Counted from the first letter of the stretch, positions 42,259-51,310 are shown. The stretch is DNA of 64,000 nucleotides from Catenuloplanes niger (GCF_031458255.1 NZ_JAVDYC010000001.1:8728501-8792500); one strand, 5' to 3'. The notes: generated by a model from the letters alone, not told the origin. Program-made: numbers and translations.

Positions 42259-43664
42259 GGGACTGTGCCACGAGGGGTGTTTCCGGCCCGACACGCCGGG
42301 CTGAAGTCCTGGCGGGATGGGCACCGTGAGTGATGACATCGAACGTTGTGAGTCCACGGAAGAAGATCGAGGGTGACGGGCGGCAGCTGTCGCCGGAGCA
42401 GGCCGCTGCGGCGGCGATGGTGGCCGAGGCGAAGGCGCGCGGGCTGGAACTGACCGGTCCGAACGGCCTGTTGAAGCTGTTCACCAAGAATGTCCTCGAG
42501 ACCGCGTTGAACGAGGAGATGACTGAACACCTCGGTCATGCGAAGAACCAGGCATCGCCGGAGCGTGAGTCGACAAATGTGCGCAACGGCAGCCGCGGCA
42601 AGACGGTGATCTCGGATGCGGCCGGTGAGGTGCGTATCGACGTGCCGCGAGATCGGGAAGGGACGTTCGAGCCGCAGATCGTGAAGAAACGGCAACGGCG
42701 CCTGACCGAGGTCGACGAGATCGTGTTGTCGTTGTATGCGAAGGGAATGACGACCGGGGAGATCTCCGCGCATTTTGCGGAGATCTACGGTGCGTCGGTG
42801 TCGAAAGAGACGATCTCGCGGATCACCGATAAAGTCGTGGCGGAGATGACGGAATGGTCGACCCGGCCACTCGATGCCGTTTACGTGGCCGTGTTCATCG
42901 ACGCCATCGTCGTCAAGGTCCGTGACGGCCAGGTCGCCAACCGGCCGGTCTACGCGGCCATCGGGGTCACCGTGGACGGCCACAAAGACGTCCTGGGGTT
43001 GTGGTCCGGCTCCGGTGGCGAGGGCGCCAAGTTCTGGATGAGTGTCCTGGTGGATCTGAAGAACCGTGGCGTGCGGGATGTGTTCTTCGTCGTCTGCGAC
43101 GGGCTGAAAGGGCTGCCGGACACCGTCGAGGCGGTGTGGCCGCAAGCGATCGTCCAGACCTGCATCATTCATCTGATCCGGAACACTTTTCGTCTGACCT
43201 CCCGGGCGGATGCCGACGCGATCAAACGCGACATCAAACCGATTTACACGGCGGTCAACGCCGACGCCGCGCTCGCCGCTCTGGACGACCTCGAGGAGAA
43301 ATGGGGGAGTAAATACCGGGCGATGATCCGGTTGTGGCGTAACGCGTGGGATGAGTTCATCCCGTTCCTCGATTACGACGTCGAGATCAGGAAGGTGATC
43401 TGTTCGACGAACGCGATCGAATCATTGAACGCCCGCTACCGTCGTGCTGTTCGCGCACGCGGGCATTTCCCCAGCGAGCAGGCCGCGTTGAAATGCCTGT
43501 ATCTTGTGACCCGCAGCCTGGACCCGACCGGGGCCGGCCGCGCACGATGGACGATCCGCTGGAAGCCCGTGCTGAACGCCTTCGCCATCACCTTCGGTGA
43601 CCGCTGGCCGGCCGCCGAAACCTACTGACCGAAGAGCCGGAAACACCGATCTTGGTACGGACCC
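42259..43664 (+). mobile_element. IS256-family insertion sequence, nested in IS630 copy 2
   Basis: A 1406-bp element with imperfect terminal inverted repeats of about 28 bp (GGGACTGTGCC at the left; GGGTCCGTACC at the right, read inward, both followed by GGTGTTTCCGG). It is flanked by an exact 8-bp duplication CAAACGTT (42251-42258 and 43665-43672), which lies within the IS630 right terminal repeat. Confidence 0.93.
42330..43628 (+). CDS. IS256-family (mutator-type) transposase
   Basis: A 432-residue transposase; start GTG 42330 or ATG 42333. It opens with the helical N-terminus typical of the family (GLLKLFTKNVLETALNEEMTEHLGH), followed by the DDE core: FIDAIVVKVRDGQV (Asp), FVVCDGLKGLPD (Asp) and ICSTNAIESLNARYRRA (Glu). 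Full length and intact, so transposition competence is likely. Confidence 0.95.
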   Translation: MMTSNVVSPRKKIEGDGRQLSPEQAAAAAMVAEAKARGLELTGPNGLLKLFTKNVLETALNEEMTEHLGHAKNQASPERESTNVRNGSRGKTVISDAAGEVRIDVPRDREGTFEPQIVKKRQRRLTEVDEIVLSLYAKGMTTGEISAHFAEIYGASVSKETISRITDKVVAEMTEWSTRPLDAVYVAVFIDAIVVKVRDGQVANRPVYAAIGVTVDGHKDVLGLWSGSGGEGAKFWMSVLVDLKNRGVRDVFFVVCDGLKGLPDTVEAVWPQAIVQTCIIHLIRNTFRLTSRADADAIKRDIKPIYTAVNADAALAALDDLEEKWGSKYRAMIRLWRNAWDEFIPFLDYDVEIRKVICSTNAIESLNARYRRAVRARGHFPSEQAALKCLYLVTRSLDPTGAGRARWTIRWKPVLNAFAITFGDRWPAAETY

Positions 43665-43686
43665 CAAACGTTCGTGGACAGCCCAC

Positions 43687-43845
43687 TACATGTAGTTGTA
43701 CTGCCCAGAGAGGTTGGGTACGCGGCTGGCGGGTGGGCCGCCGATGGCGGTGTGGTGGCGGTGGTGGTTGTAGGTGTGTAGCCAGCCGGGTAGGGCTTTG
43801 CGTCTGGCGGTTTCGCTGGTGTAGGGCTTGGCGTAGGCCCATTCC
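43687..43845 (-). pseudogene. IS481-family transposase C-terminal remnant
   Basis: About 53 codons encode the IS481 C-terminus (EWAYAKPYTSETARRKALPG, WLHTYNHHRHHTAIGG, then SRVPNLSGQY). The upstream portion was lost at the IS3-type boundary (43846), and the IS630 copy 2 sits at its 3' end. Confidence 0.8.
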
Positions 43846-43910
43846 TGAGTTCCCCCCGGTTTGGCGGAGCTTCTCAAGCATGATCGACTGATCATGGGGA
43901 GGAAGTATCC

Positions 43911-44222
43911 GTGGCAGCACCGAAGAAGTACCCCGATGAGCTGAGGGCGCGTGCTGTGCGTCTGTATCGCGAGTCGGAGCCGAAGCCGACGATCCGGAAG
44001 CTGGCGGAACAGCTCGGCGTGCATCACGAGGCGTTGCGCAACTGGATCCGGCAGGATCAGGCCGACCGAGGTGAACGCGACGACCGACCGAGCACCGACA
44101 TGGCGCAGGAGAACCGCCGGTTGCGTGAGGAGGTCGCTGAGCTGCGCCGGGTCAACGAGATCCTGCGTGCGGCGTCCTCGTATTTCGCCTCGGAGCTCGG
44201 CCCGACCCGGCGACGGTCATGA
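43911..44222 (+). CDS. IS3-family transposase OrfA
   Basis: A 103-residue HTH/leucine-zipper protein (KKYPDELRARAVRLYRES, TIRKLAEQLGVHHEALRNWI, then EENRRLREEVAELRRVN-type coiled coil). It binds the element ends. The stop TGA overlaps the OrfB start in ATGA, the site where frameshifting or coupling produces the active transposase. Confidence 0.92.
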   Translation: MAAPKKYPDELRARAVRLYRESEPKPTIRKLAEQLGVHHEALRNWIRQDQADRGERDDRPSTDMAQENRRLREEVAELRRVNEILRAASSYFASELGPTRRRS

Positions 44223-45133
44223 GGTTCGTCGACGAACACCGTGATCGCTTCGCGGTCGCGCTCCTGTTACGGGTTCTTCAGATCGCTGAGTCGACCTACT
44301 ACCAGTGGGTGAAACAGGCCGAGCAGCCTTGTGACCGGGAGCTGGTCGACCTCGGGCTGCTCTCCAACATCTACGACGTCTGGGAGGCATCCGGCTTCAC
44401 CTATGGCGCCGACCGTGTCCACCGGCAACTGCGTCGCGACGGCATCCACGTGGGCCGCAAGCGGGTCGAGCGGCTGATGGCCGGCCAGGGCTGGCACGGG
44501 GCGTTCCTGCGCCGCGGCTGGCGTGGCGGCTCCACTCGGCAGGACCCGCGGCACACGCCGGCGCCGGATCTGGTCGAGCGCAACTTCACCGCAGCGGCCC
44601 CGGATCGGCTCTGGGTCGCCGACGCCACCCGCATCCCGTGCGGGGAAGGCGTGTTCTGGCTGGCCGCGGTGCGGGACGTGTTCTCCCGCCGGATCGTCGG
44701 GTGGAAGACCTCCGACCGCTGCGACACCGACCTGATCCTGGCCGCGCTCGAATACGGCATCTGGTCCCGCGACGTCCGCGACGGCCAGCTGATCCATCAC
44801 AGCGACAGAGGCTCGAACTACACGAGCTTCCGCTTCTCACAACGCCTGACCGACAACGGAATCCGCCCCTCGATGGGCTCAGTCGGCGACTCGTTCGACA
44901 ACGCGCTGATGGAGAACTTCTGGTCGACCCTGAAGATCGAACTCGTCTACCGCACGTCCTGGCGGACCCGCGACGAGGCCGAGAACGCGATCTTCACCTA
45001 CATCGACACCTGGTACAACACCCGCCGCATCCAACGCGAACTCGGCTACCTCAGCCCGGACGAATACGAGGCGGCCTGGCACGCCCAGACCCAGCCAGAT
45101 AACCTCACCCCTGCCCCAACCGGAAGCAGGTAA
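44219..45133 (+). CDS. IS3-family transposase OrfB
   Basis: A 304-residue DDE integrase domain: WVADATRIPCGEGVFWL (Asp), LIHHSDRGSNYTS (Asp), and DNALMENFWSTLKIEL (Glu). The N-terminal HTH_21 region (FTYGADRVHRQLRRDGIHVGR) is complete. The start overlaps OrfA by 4 bp. Intact. Confidence 0.93.
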   Translation: MRFVDEHRDRFAVALLLRVLQIAESTYYQWVKQAEQPCDRELVDLGLLSNIYDVWEASGFTYGADRVHRQLRRDGIHVGRKRVERLMAGQGWHGAFLRRGWRGGSTRQDPRHTPAPDLVERNFTAAAPDRLWVADATRIPCGEGVFWLAAVRDVFSRRIVGWKTSDRCDTDLILAALEYGIWSRDVRDGQLIHHSDRGSNYTSFRFSQRLTDNGIRPSMGSVGDSFDNALMENFWSTLKIELVYRTSWRTRDEAENAIFTYIDTWYNTRRIQRELGYLSPDEYEAAWHAQTQPDNLTPAPTGSR

Positions 45134-45163
45134 CCACCGCTCCGTCGAAACGGGGGGAACTCA

Positions 45164-45607
45164 GAAGCGGACGGTGACCGCAAACGCGTGGTCCTGACCG
45201 ACCAGCGCATCGAACGCCTCATCACGGCAACCGAGACACTGGAAGACGTCGCCGCGAACTGGACGTCGTGGATCGACTCCGGCGGCATCTCCCACCCTCA
45301 GTGGTGCATCGCGCCCACCGAGACAACACCGGGCCTGAACCACCGATCCGACAGACAGACCGTCTCCCACCACAGCCCCACGAAAGCGACCCGCTCAGAG
45401 GTCATCGACCTGCAACTCGTCCAGACCATCCAACGCCGAGGACAGCCCGACAACCCCACCCGCGTCCTGCTCAACACCTGTACCGACTACGAACACACCA
45501 CCTGGTACCTCGAACTCCACCAACTTCCCCTGATCCGTCTAGCTCTCGCTCAAGTCAGCCGGTGGCGATCACGGGAAGCCGATCAGGACGACACTTGCGA
45601 ATATTGA
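45164..45607 (+). pseudogene. Truncated hypothetical protein, 5' end lost at IS3 boundary
   Basis: An open frame continuous from the IS edge (EADGDRKRVVLTDQRIERLI) through about 147 codons to TGA 45607. It contains a Trp-rich segment (ANWTSWIDSG), and GTG 45188 could serve as a secondary start. No family is recognised. It probably represents the C-terminal part of a larger protein, since the frame runs straight out of the IS end. Confidence 0.5.
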
Positions 45608-46129
45608 TCGGCCGGTTGTGGCCGGACAGCACCGCGGGGACGGCGCGCAGAGCAATCCCGGATCGGCGCTGCGGGCGTGGGCCGGTCCGTACCTGGCTGA
45701 CGGATCAGGTACGGACCGGCCGGCGTTCCAGCACGGCAACGACACAGGCACTCCCGGGTTCCGCGCTCCAGCTGTACTCGGATCAGCGAGCGCGCCCGCC
45801 TGCGTCCTTTCGCAAGCCGTGCGGCCCGCGCGGAACACAACCTAATCGATTAAGATATCTTCCGATATGCGGCCACCCGTTCGAGCGACCCACCCCGGCA
45901 GTCGCCTTCGGGCTGGCAGGCCATCACCGAGTCCTCCTCGGCGCGCCCGGACCAGTCAGTACGTCTGCTTAGCGGCTGCGGTCGGGAACCGGCCACCCAG
46001 TCAACGGCGCCGGCCCATGCAGACCTTCCGGGCGGGATGAAACGGCTCCCTGGGGCCGCCGAGATCGTGACGGCCGGTCCGGCCCCGGCTGCGCCGCTGG
46101 CGCCGTCCTTCCCCGGTGCGGGCCGTTCC
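45608..46129. other. 522-bp gene-poor region
   Basis: No supported gene. Besides the hairpin at 45680 it contains an unusually AT-rich stretch around 45842-45875 (AATCGATTAAGATATC), which could hold a promoter or a recombination scar. Confidence 0.5.
45680..45721. terminator. Strong hairpin, probable terminator
   Basis: A perfect 16-bp inverted repeat GGCCGGTCCGTACCTG with a 10-nt loop, 73 bp after the truncated gene. Confidence 0.7.
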
Positions 46130-47440
46130 TCAGCGGCCGCGGTGGGGAACCGGCCAGGTGGTCAGGTCCGGTGGCCGGTGGAGTTGGTCCGCGGGGGCCG
46201 ACGCTGGACCGGGCGCCGCCGCGTCGAGTTGCGCGGCGACGTCCGGGGCGGCATTGAGTGGCGCGGGTCTGCGGGTGGCCAGGTCGGAGAGGATGTCGGT
46301 GAGGTTCGCGATGCGTTCGTCAGCGGACGTCATCACCTCCCATTGCTTCTCCGCGCGGCGGATCAGGCCGGTGTGTGACGCACCGAGGACGTAGGTCTCC
46401 GTGACGAGCTGCCGTTTCATCAGTGCGTGTTCGAGCGCTTGCAGTGTTCCTCCGGCGAGATCGGCCAGCGCGTCCTTGAAGTGGTGCTGTTTGCCGGGCA
46501 GGTTCGAACTGTCCCGCGGTGGCGGCAGGGTCAGGTATGCCACGGTCTCCGCGATGGTGGCGCGCATCGGGTACTCGACCTTCGGCTGCGGCCCGTACTC
46601 GTCGACGAGAAATCCCGCTGTCCTCCACAGGGCGACCACCGGGTGGCTTCGCACCCTGCTCTTGCCGGCTCGCCAGCCGCCGAGGTGAGCCGCGCGTTCT
46701 GCCGCCCGAATGCCCAGCCTGCACGCATCCGAGATACTGAGTATGGTGGCCTGCTCCGGGTTGCGGTACAGGTCAGCGGCGACGGCCCGCACCACTCCGA
46801 TCACGTCCCTGTTCCGTGCGACCCGCCACATCGCCGGCGCCACCGCGGACGCTACCTGGAGCTGCCGTATCACCTCAGGTGAGGCGTACCTGTGCCCTTC
46901 GAACTGCCTTCGGATCTCCTCGCCGAGAGGGCCGCCGATCCTCCGTATCTCACCTTCGTGCAGTGCCTTCAGCTCCGGGCTTCGGCGCATACCGCGCTCC
47001 AGCCACCGCCGTAGCTCCTGGTCCGTGGCACACGCGGTTTCCGCCACCAAGGCCAGATCGCCGATCACACCAGCCTTGCTGCCGGGCGACCGCAGGTGCA
47101 CTCCCTGGCGGCTCCGGACCAGTGCGGTCGGATTGATATGGCTCGCAAGAACGTCACCGGCTGCGCGAAGCGCCGAAGCCGCCGAGACCAGCTGCTCCGC
47201 GACCACTCCGTGCGGCCGCGGCGCCGGCCACGAGGACGGCTCTTGCCCGGCCGCGAACACCGCCACGGCTCGCAGAAAGTGATCGATGTCCGACGGATAC
47301 TCCACGCCGGCCCGCATCAAGATGCGAAGGCCTGCCACGGAAGGAAGCGCGATCGGCCCTCGACCGGCCCCCGTAGCGACCTGCTGCCGGACCCCATCCA
47401 AGGCCGCCCACACCTGACGCCGGGCCGCCAGCGCCGCCAC
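46130..47440 (-). CDS. Hypothetical protein
   Basis: A 436-residue, mostly helical soluble protein with no signal or membrane segment. Features: SWPAPRPHGVVAEQL, a basic segment GWRAGKSRVRSHPVVALW, and a disordered Pro/Ala-rich C-terminus (APDVAAQLDAAAPGPASAP). The start is GTG 47440; the frame is open upstream to a TGA at 47519, so up to 26 extra residues are possible. It follows the genes at 47533 and 47982 in the same direction, forming a possible cargo operon. No family recognised. Confidence 0.55.
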   Translation of the reverse strand: MAALAARRQVWAALDGVRQQVATGAGRGPIALPSVAGLRILMRAGVEYPSDIDHFLRAVAVFAAGQEPSSWPAPRPHGVVAEQLVSAASALRAAGDVLASHINPTALVRSRQGVHLRSPGSKAGVIGDLALVAETACATDQELRRWLERGMRRSPELKALHEGEIRRIGGPLGEEIRRQFEGHRYASPEVIRQLQVASAVAPAMWRVARNRDVIGVVRAVAADLYRNPEQATILSISDACRLGIRAAERAAHLGGWRAGKSRVRSHPVVALWRTAGFLVDEYGPQPKVEYPMRATIAETVAYLTLPPPRDSSNLPGKQHHFKDALADLAGGTLQALEHALMKRQLVTETYVLGASHTGLIRRAEKQWEVMTSADERIANLTDILSDLATRRPAPLNAAPDVAAQLDAAAPGPASAPADQLHRPPDLTTWPVPHRGR

Positions 47441-47532
47441 CGCGTTCGCATGACCAGCTGCTGTGTCGTCGTGTGCGTCCGAGGCTGCCGCCTCCAGCGC
47501 GTCGACCGCACGGTCCAGTCACTGTCCGTAGC

Positions 47533-47949
47533 TCATTCCGGCCACCGTGCCGCAGCCCGTAACGCCGCCGCGGTGCTCACCATCACCCGCCGGCGGTCGT
47601 CCTGCTGGCCGGCCTCTGCGCACAAGACGTCCAGGGCATCCGCAGCGGCCAGGGCCAGATCACGGCCCTCGTTCAGGAGCGCGGCGTCATCGACGCGTGG
47701 GGTGACCAGCAGCGTGTAGTCATATGCCTCCGGGAACAGCAGACTGGCGCTCATGCCCGCCCCGAGGCCCAGCCGATCCCAGGCCAAGCCCACCAGCGTC
47801 TCCTGTGAGCCGCTCGTCCACCCGTGCTCCAGCAGCTGCAATGCCAGCGGCACCGCCTCGTCCATCGTCTCCCGGTCCGCCAGCGCTGCCCGTACCCGGC
47901 GGATCGCGTCTGGGAACTCGTCGTAGATGATCTTCTCCGCGTCGGACAT
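47533..47949 (-). CDS. Hypothetical protein
   Basis: A 138-residue acidic helical protein starting at ATG 47949 behind GAGGAGG. It begins MSDAEKIIYDEFPDAIRRVR and continues with DEAVPLALQLLEHGW and ALLNEGRDLALAAADALDVL. No recognised family. Between the HTH gene and the 436-residue unknown, all co-directional. Confidence 0.65.
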   Translation of the reverse strand: MSDAEKIIYDEFPDAIRRVRAALADRETMDEAVPLALQLLEHGWTSGSQETLVGLAWDRLGLGAGMSASLLFPEAYDYTLLVTPRVDDAALLNEGRDLALAAADALDVLCAEAGQQDDRRRVMVSTAAALRAAARWPE

Positions 47950-47981
47950 GGAATGCCTCCTCAGACATCGGGCGCGGTCAG

Positions 47982-48230
47982 TCAGAGATCCGCGCCGAGC
48001 AACTCGAGAATCGACGGGACCGGCACCCGGTACCGGCGGCCGATCCGCAGCAGCTGCACCGGGAACTCGCCCGCCTTCGCAAGCTGGTAGGCCTTCGACC
48101 GGCCGATCCCGAAGATCGCCCCGGCCGTCTCCACGTCCGTGGTCGCACCCAACCGCCGGACCGCATCGATCGTCCACACCCTCCTGCGAGGCCGTACCGA
48201 CTCACCGGTATCCGCCGCAGACGTAGTCAT
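47982..48230 (-). CDS. Excisionase/MerR-like HTH protein
   Basis: An 82-residue DNA-binding protein. After a 20-residue basic leader it has the helix-turn-helix IDAVRRLGATTDVETAGAIF, GIGRSKAYQLAKAGEF and wing LLRIGRRYRVPVPSILELLG, typical of AlpA/Xis proteins of integrative elements. It has no integrase beside it, so it is either an accessory regulator or the remnant of a second element. Confidence 0.8.
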   Translation of the reverse strand: MTTSAADTGESVRPRRRVWTIDAVRRLGATTDVETAGAIFGIGRSKAYQLAKAGEFPVQLLRIGRRYRVPVPSILELLGADL

Positions 48231-48465
48231 ACGCTCCTCCGCCCTGCCGACAGCGGTGTCTGTGGACGACCCCCGCTGTTTGTGGATGACGCGTAGGAGG
48301 CTTCCGTTCAGGCGTTAGCGGCACCGCTACACCGCAAGACCGCCTGCCGGACAGCGGTCTGTCGGGGTGCGACAGCAGACCCGCGCGCGGGTCGCGACCA
48401 CGCATGCCGAGCCCGCCCCGACCCGGATGTTCGCCTCAGTTGCTGCGAGCGAAGCGCGGGAGAAA

Positions 48466-48951
48466 TCACCGCTCGGCTGGGGAGCCGGGAAGGTAGACGG
48501 TCGAGTTGTTGCGGTGCGCATGTAGCGCTGCCGTGACGCGGTGGCGTTCGGTGGCGGGCAGCCGCTCGGCGGCTTCGTCCGCGGTGAAGAACGCCCACAC
48601 GCTGAGTTCGCGCTCCTGCAAGCGGATCGTCGTGTCCGGCGGCAGCTCGCCGCAGTCGAAAAGCATGCTGACCAGCGAGCGCCGGCGGTGTTCGGTGGGA
48701 GGTGCGAAGTCGACCAGGAGCAGCCGGCCGGGCGTGATGCTGAGTCCGAGTTCTTCGGCGAGTTCGCGTGCGCATCCGTCATGCGGGTACTCGCAGGCGT
48801 CGAGGTAGCCGCCGGGCCACGCCCACGCGTCCTTGTAGACGGGCTTGACGAGCAGGATCCTGCGCGAACCGGGTTCGGTGATCAGCGCCGCAGTCGTGGC
48901 GTGGAACGTGGCCAGCTGAGCGTAGAACACGTGTGGCTCGGTCCAGGTCAT
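48466..48951 (-). CDS. NUDIX hydrolase
   Basis: A 161-residue protein with an exact NUDIX box: Gly followed by YLDAC, Glu, then seven residues and REL-AEE-LGL (about residues 47-70). It hydrolyses a nucleoside diphosphate linked to another group, releasing the nucleotide part; the substrate is unknown. The C-terminal tail ends in a helix (RHRVTAALHAHRN). Start ATG 48951. Typical cargo of actinomycete integrative elements. Confidence 0.9.
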   Translation of the reverse strand: MTWTEPHVFYAQLATFHATTAALITEPGSRRILLVKPVYKDAWAWPGGYLDACEYPHDGCARELAEELGLSITPGRLLLVDFAPPTEHRRRSLVSMLFDCGELPPDTTIRLQERELSVWAFFTADEAAERLPATERHRVTAALHAHRNNSTVYLPGSPAER

Positions 48952-49147
48952 CGGCAGGACGGTAGCCGATTCCCGGCTGATCCCGTAGCGGCCAGCACGT
49001 CCGGGTGACGGTCGAAGAATGCGGCGGCAGGATGCGTTCGGCGAGAAGAGGCCCGTGAGAAGAGCGCGGGCGTGCAGGACTCCACCACTGTGTCACGGTC
49101 ACGGCGCGAAACTTAACGGTGCGGCGGTGGAGCGCGGCCCCCGAGCG

Positions 49148-49957
49148 TTAGTGGACAGGATCGGATCGGTACCTCGACCAGGACTCGGCTGCTTGTGCGA
49201 GTGGGAGGTGGTGGCTGGCGCCGATCGTGCGGTGCCAGCCGTGCCAGAGGTCGGCTGCGGCCGCCGCGAAGAGTGTCAGCGCGGCCGGTGCGGCGCGTTG
49301 CCAGGCGTCGGCGCGGTGGACGGCGTGTTCCGCCGTTTCTGGGGTGTGGCCGGCGCGGATGAGTCTGATGGTGAGGAACGCGTAGGGGATCCAGGCGGCG
49401 CCGGTGCAGGGTTCGGTCCAGTCGACGATCCAGGTGTGATCGTCGCTGACGAGGAGGTTGCGTGGGGTCAGATCGGTGTGGATCAGCGTCTCGCCGGCGA
49501 CTGCTTCCGGGCGGATGCGGTCGGCCCATCGGCGTGAGAAGGCCAGCGCTGCGGCGGGCGCGGGTGTCAGGGTGTGGGTGAGTTCGTCGAGGGCGGTGAG
49601 GACCGAGGGGATGTCGGGTGAGCCGGGGCTGAGGTCGGCGTGCCGGCCGGGGACGCGGTCGTAGCCGTGCAGCAGCCAGCCGTCCGATGCGATCGTCCAG
49701 CGCAGCCGCGGAACTCTGCTGGCGGGGAGCAGCGGGTTGAGGGTGGCTTCCCGTTCGTGGCCGCGGATCGCGCGGGGCGGGGCGGTTCGTGTGTCGAGGC
49801 CTTTGACGAAGATCTGACCGTGTGTGGTGGTCAGGATCGTGGCGATATCGGTGACGGAGCCCGCCGCCAGATCCTCCGCCTCGGTGATGTCCCCGGTCGC
49901 GCGTGCCACGGCAGCGCGCAGGTGCGGGGTGAGGTCGGACCACTGGCGGCGGGGCAT
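49148..49957 (-). CDS. Aminoglycoside phosphotransferase-fold kinase
   Basis: A 269-residue protein with the APH fold. The catalytic loop is LIHTDLTPRNLLV (Asp and Asn present, Thr in place of the usual Gly), and the metal-binding Asp lies in IVDWTEPC. The N-terminal lobe has IFVKGLDT with the ATP-anchoring Lys. The substrate is not predictable; such genes lie near NUDIX genes in accessory DNA. Start ATG 49957. Confidence 0.85.
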   Translation of the reverse strand: MPRRQWSDLTPHLRAAVARATGDITEAEDLAAGSVTDIATILTTTHGQIFVKGLDTRTAPPRAIRGHEREATLNPLLPASRVPRLRWTIASDGWLLHGYDRVPGRHADLSPGSPDIPSVLTALDELTHTLTPAPAAALAFSRRWADRIRPEAVAGETLIHTDLTPRNLLVSDDHTWIVDWTEPCTGAAWIPYAFLTIRLIRAGHTPETAEHAVHRADAWQRAAPAALTLFAAAAADLWHGWHRTIGASHHLPLAQAAESWSRYRSDPVH

Positions 49958-50046
49958 CCTTCGTTCTCCTGCTTGCCGGCGTGACGGGTTGTGCCGAGCT
50001 TAAGGGCCGACACGGCCCACTACGGGCCGCCTTCCCGGCGCCCGGA

Positions 50047-50574
50047 TCAGCGGGTGGGACTGTCGGTGCATCCGGCGTGGCATTGCGTGCAGTCGGCGGT
50101 GCCGCTGCTGGTCCACAGCGGCAGGTCGAGGCGGTACCCGGCGGTGGTGATCGCGGCGGTCGTCGTGCTGATCGGCGCGCTGTCGCCCGTGCCGGCGGGG
50201 TTGTCGGGGATGTGGTGGATGAAGCGGCCGGCGATGCGGTGGCAGAGGCTGTTGTAGAGATCGGTGTGCAGGATGAGGGTGTGCCAGCCGATGTCGACGA
50301 GGTCGGACGGGCCGATCGGTGTGGTCGTCACGGCGCAGGTGCCGAGGAACGCGAGGGCCTGGTCGAGGATCCGGGCCGGCATGTCGCCGATGAGGTCGGG
50401 ACGGTCTGCGGCGATGCGCGCGGTGAGCGTGGCGAACAGCGCCGGGTCGAGCAGGTCGCGGGCGGTGCGCGCGGCCGGGTCGGGTGTCTCCTCCGGCCAG
50501 CAGTCGGCGCCCGTGGCGGCAGGCGGTGGGGGTGCGGTGGTGCGGTAGGCGTCGGATGCGGTCGTGGGGTTCAC
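50047..50574 (-). CDS. Hypothetical protein with GWH/HHIP motifs and Cys-rich C-terminus
   Basis: A 175-residue protein starting at GTG 50574 after CGGAGG. It contains DIGWHTLILHTDLYNSLCHR and GRFIHHIPDNP, a pattern seen in a widespread uncharacterised actinomycete family resembling glycine-rich-domain proteins. The C-terminus is DCTQCHAGCTDSP, a Cys/His cluster that may bind metal. Divergent from the truncated XRE regulator at 50729, which in relatives often accompanies it. Confidence 0.65.
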   Translation of the reverse strand: MNPTTASDAYRTTAPPPPAATGADCWPEETPDPAARTARDLLDPALFATLTARIAADRPDLIGDMPARILDQALAFLGTCAVTTTPIGPSDLVDIGWHTLILHTDLYNSLCHRIAGRFIHHIPDNPAGTGDSAPISTTTAAITTAGYRLDLPLWTSSGTADCTQCHAGCTDSPTR

Positions 50575-50728
50575 GGGATCCTCCGTTTCCGGTGCGGTTG
50601 CTCTCAGCATCCGGCGGCCGGCGGCGGGCGGGAACGGACCGATGTAGCACCTCCGTGGCACCTTCGATGCCACGCCCGTCGATGCGTGGTCCCATGAGGG
50701 TGCTCCGAGGGAAGGAGGGCCGGCCACG

Positions 50729-51310
50729 ATGATCGCGGTGGACCGCTGGACCGGAGCCCACGCGCAGGCGCTGCGATACGCACTGCGAATGAGCGTGCGC
50801 GCCTACGCCGCCTATCTCGGCGTCGCCGTGCGGACCGTCTCGAAATGGGAACGGCTCGGCGCGCACACCTACCCGCGCGGTGTCTCGCAGGAGGTCCTCG
50901 ATGTCGCGTTGAGCCGCTGTGACGAGGACACGTGCGCGAGGTTCACCGTGGCTCTCGCCGCGCGTACGGGTGCGCCGCTGGTGTCCGTACCCTCGGCGGA
51001 TCTGGATCTTGAGGGTTGGGTCGACGACATCGAGCGGGCGGCCACGGCGCTCGGGGGACAGAACTTCGCGTTCGCCACCGCGCTGCTGCAGCGTTGGACG
51101 GCGGTGGCGGACCCGCACCGCCTCGACGAGCGTGGCCTTGCCGAGAGGCCTCGTCGCGGTCGGACTGGTCCCATTCTTCGAAGGGTACTAATGCCTGATG
51201 GGGTATCAAGTCGAGCACATCGCGGCCCGGGGTGCGCAGCGCACCTGCAGGTCGGATTTGCTCATAGGCGGCACTGCGGAGCGTGGCGATCACGCGGACG
51301 TCGTCTATAG
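50729..51310 (+). pseudogene. XRE/HTH regulator, 3' truncated
   Basis: Residues 1-65 form a helix-turn-helix domain (MSVRAYAAYLGVAVRTVSKW) typical of large HTH-TPR regulators. Coherent sequence continues to about base 51140 (FATALLQRWTAVADPHRLDE), after which the frame reads through the antisense of the unrelated NTPase fragment. The missing remainder and the abrupt change mark a deletion junction near 51140-51152. Confidence 0.65.

Larger units (their letters stand above)
40996..43686 (+). mobile_element. IS630-family insertion sequence, copy 2, interrupted by IS256-type element
   Basis: Left terminal repeat identical to copy 1 (GTGGGCTGTCCACGAACGTT from 40996), TA duplication at 40994-40995 and 43687-43688. 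The right terminal repeat is split by the nested element at 42259-43664. Only one base differs between the two transposase genes, so the duplication is recent. Confidence 0.93.
43846..45163 (+). mobile_element. IS3-family insertion sequence
   Basis: A 1318-bp element bounded by TGAGTTCCCCCCG and its complement, with two overlapping transposase genes. The flanks (ATTCC left, GAAGC right) show no target duplication, and unlike sequences lie on each side, so a deletion or recombination has joined its ends to new DNA. Confidence 0.9.

Noticed and set aside
45608-46129. Second attachment site for the tRNA-Pro element
   Set aside because: No repeat of the tRNA 3' half (GGTTCAAATCC or CGTCCCG context) was found here or elsewhere to 64000.
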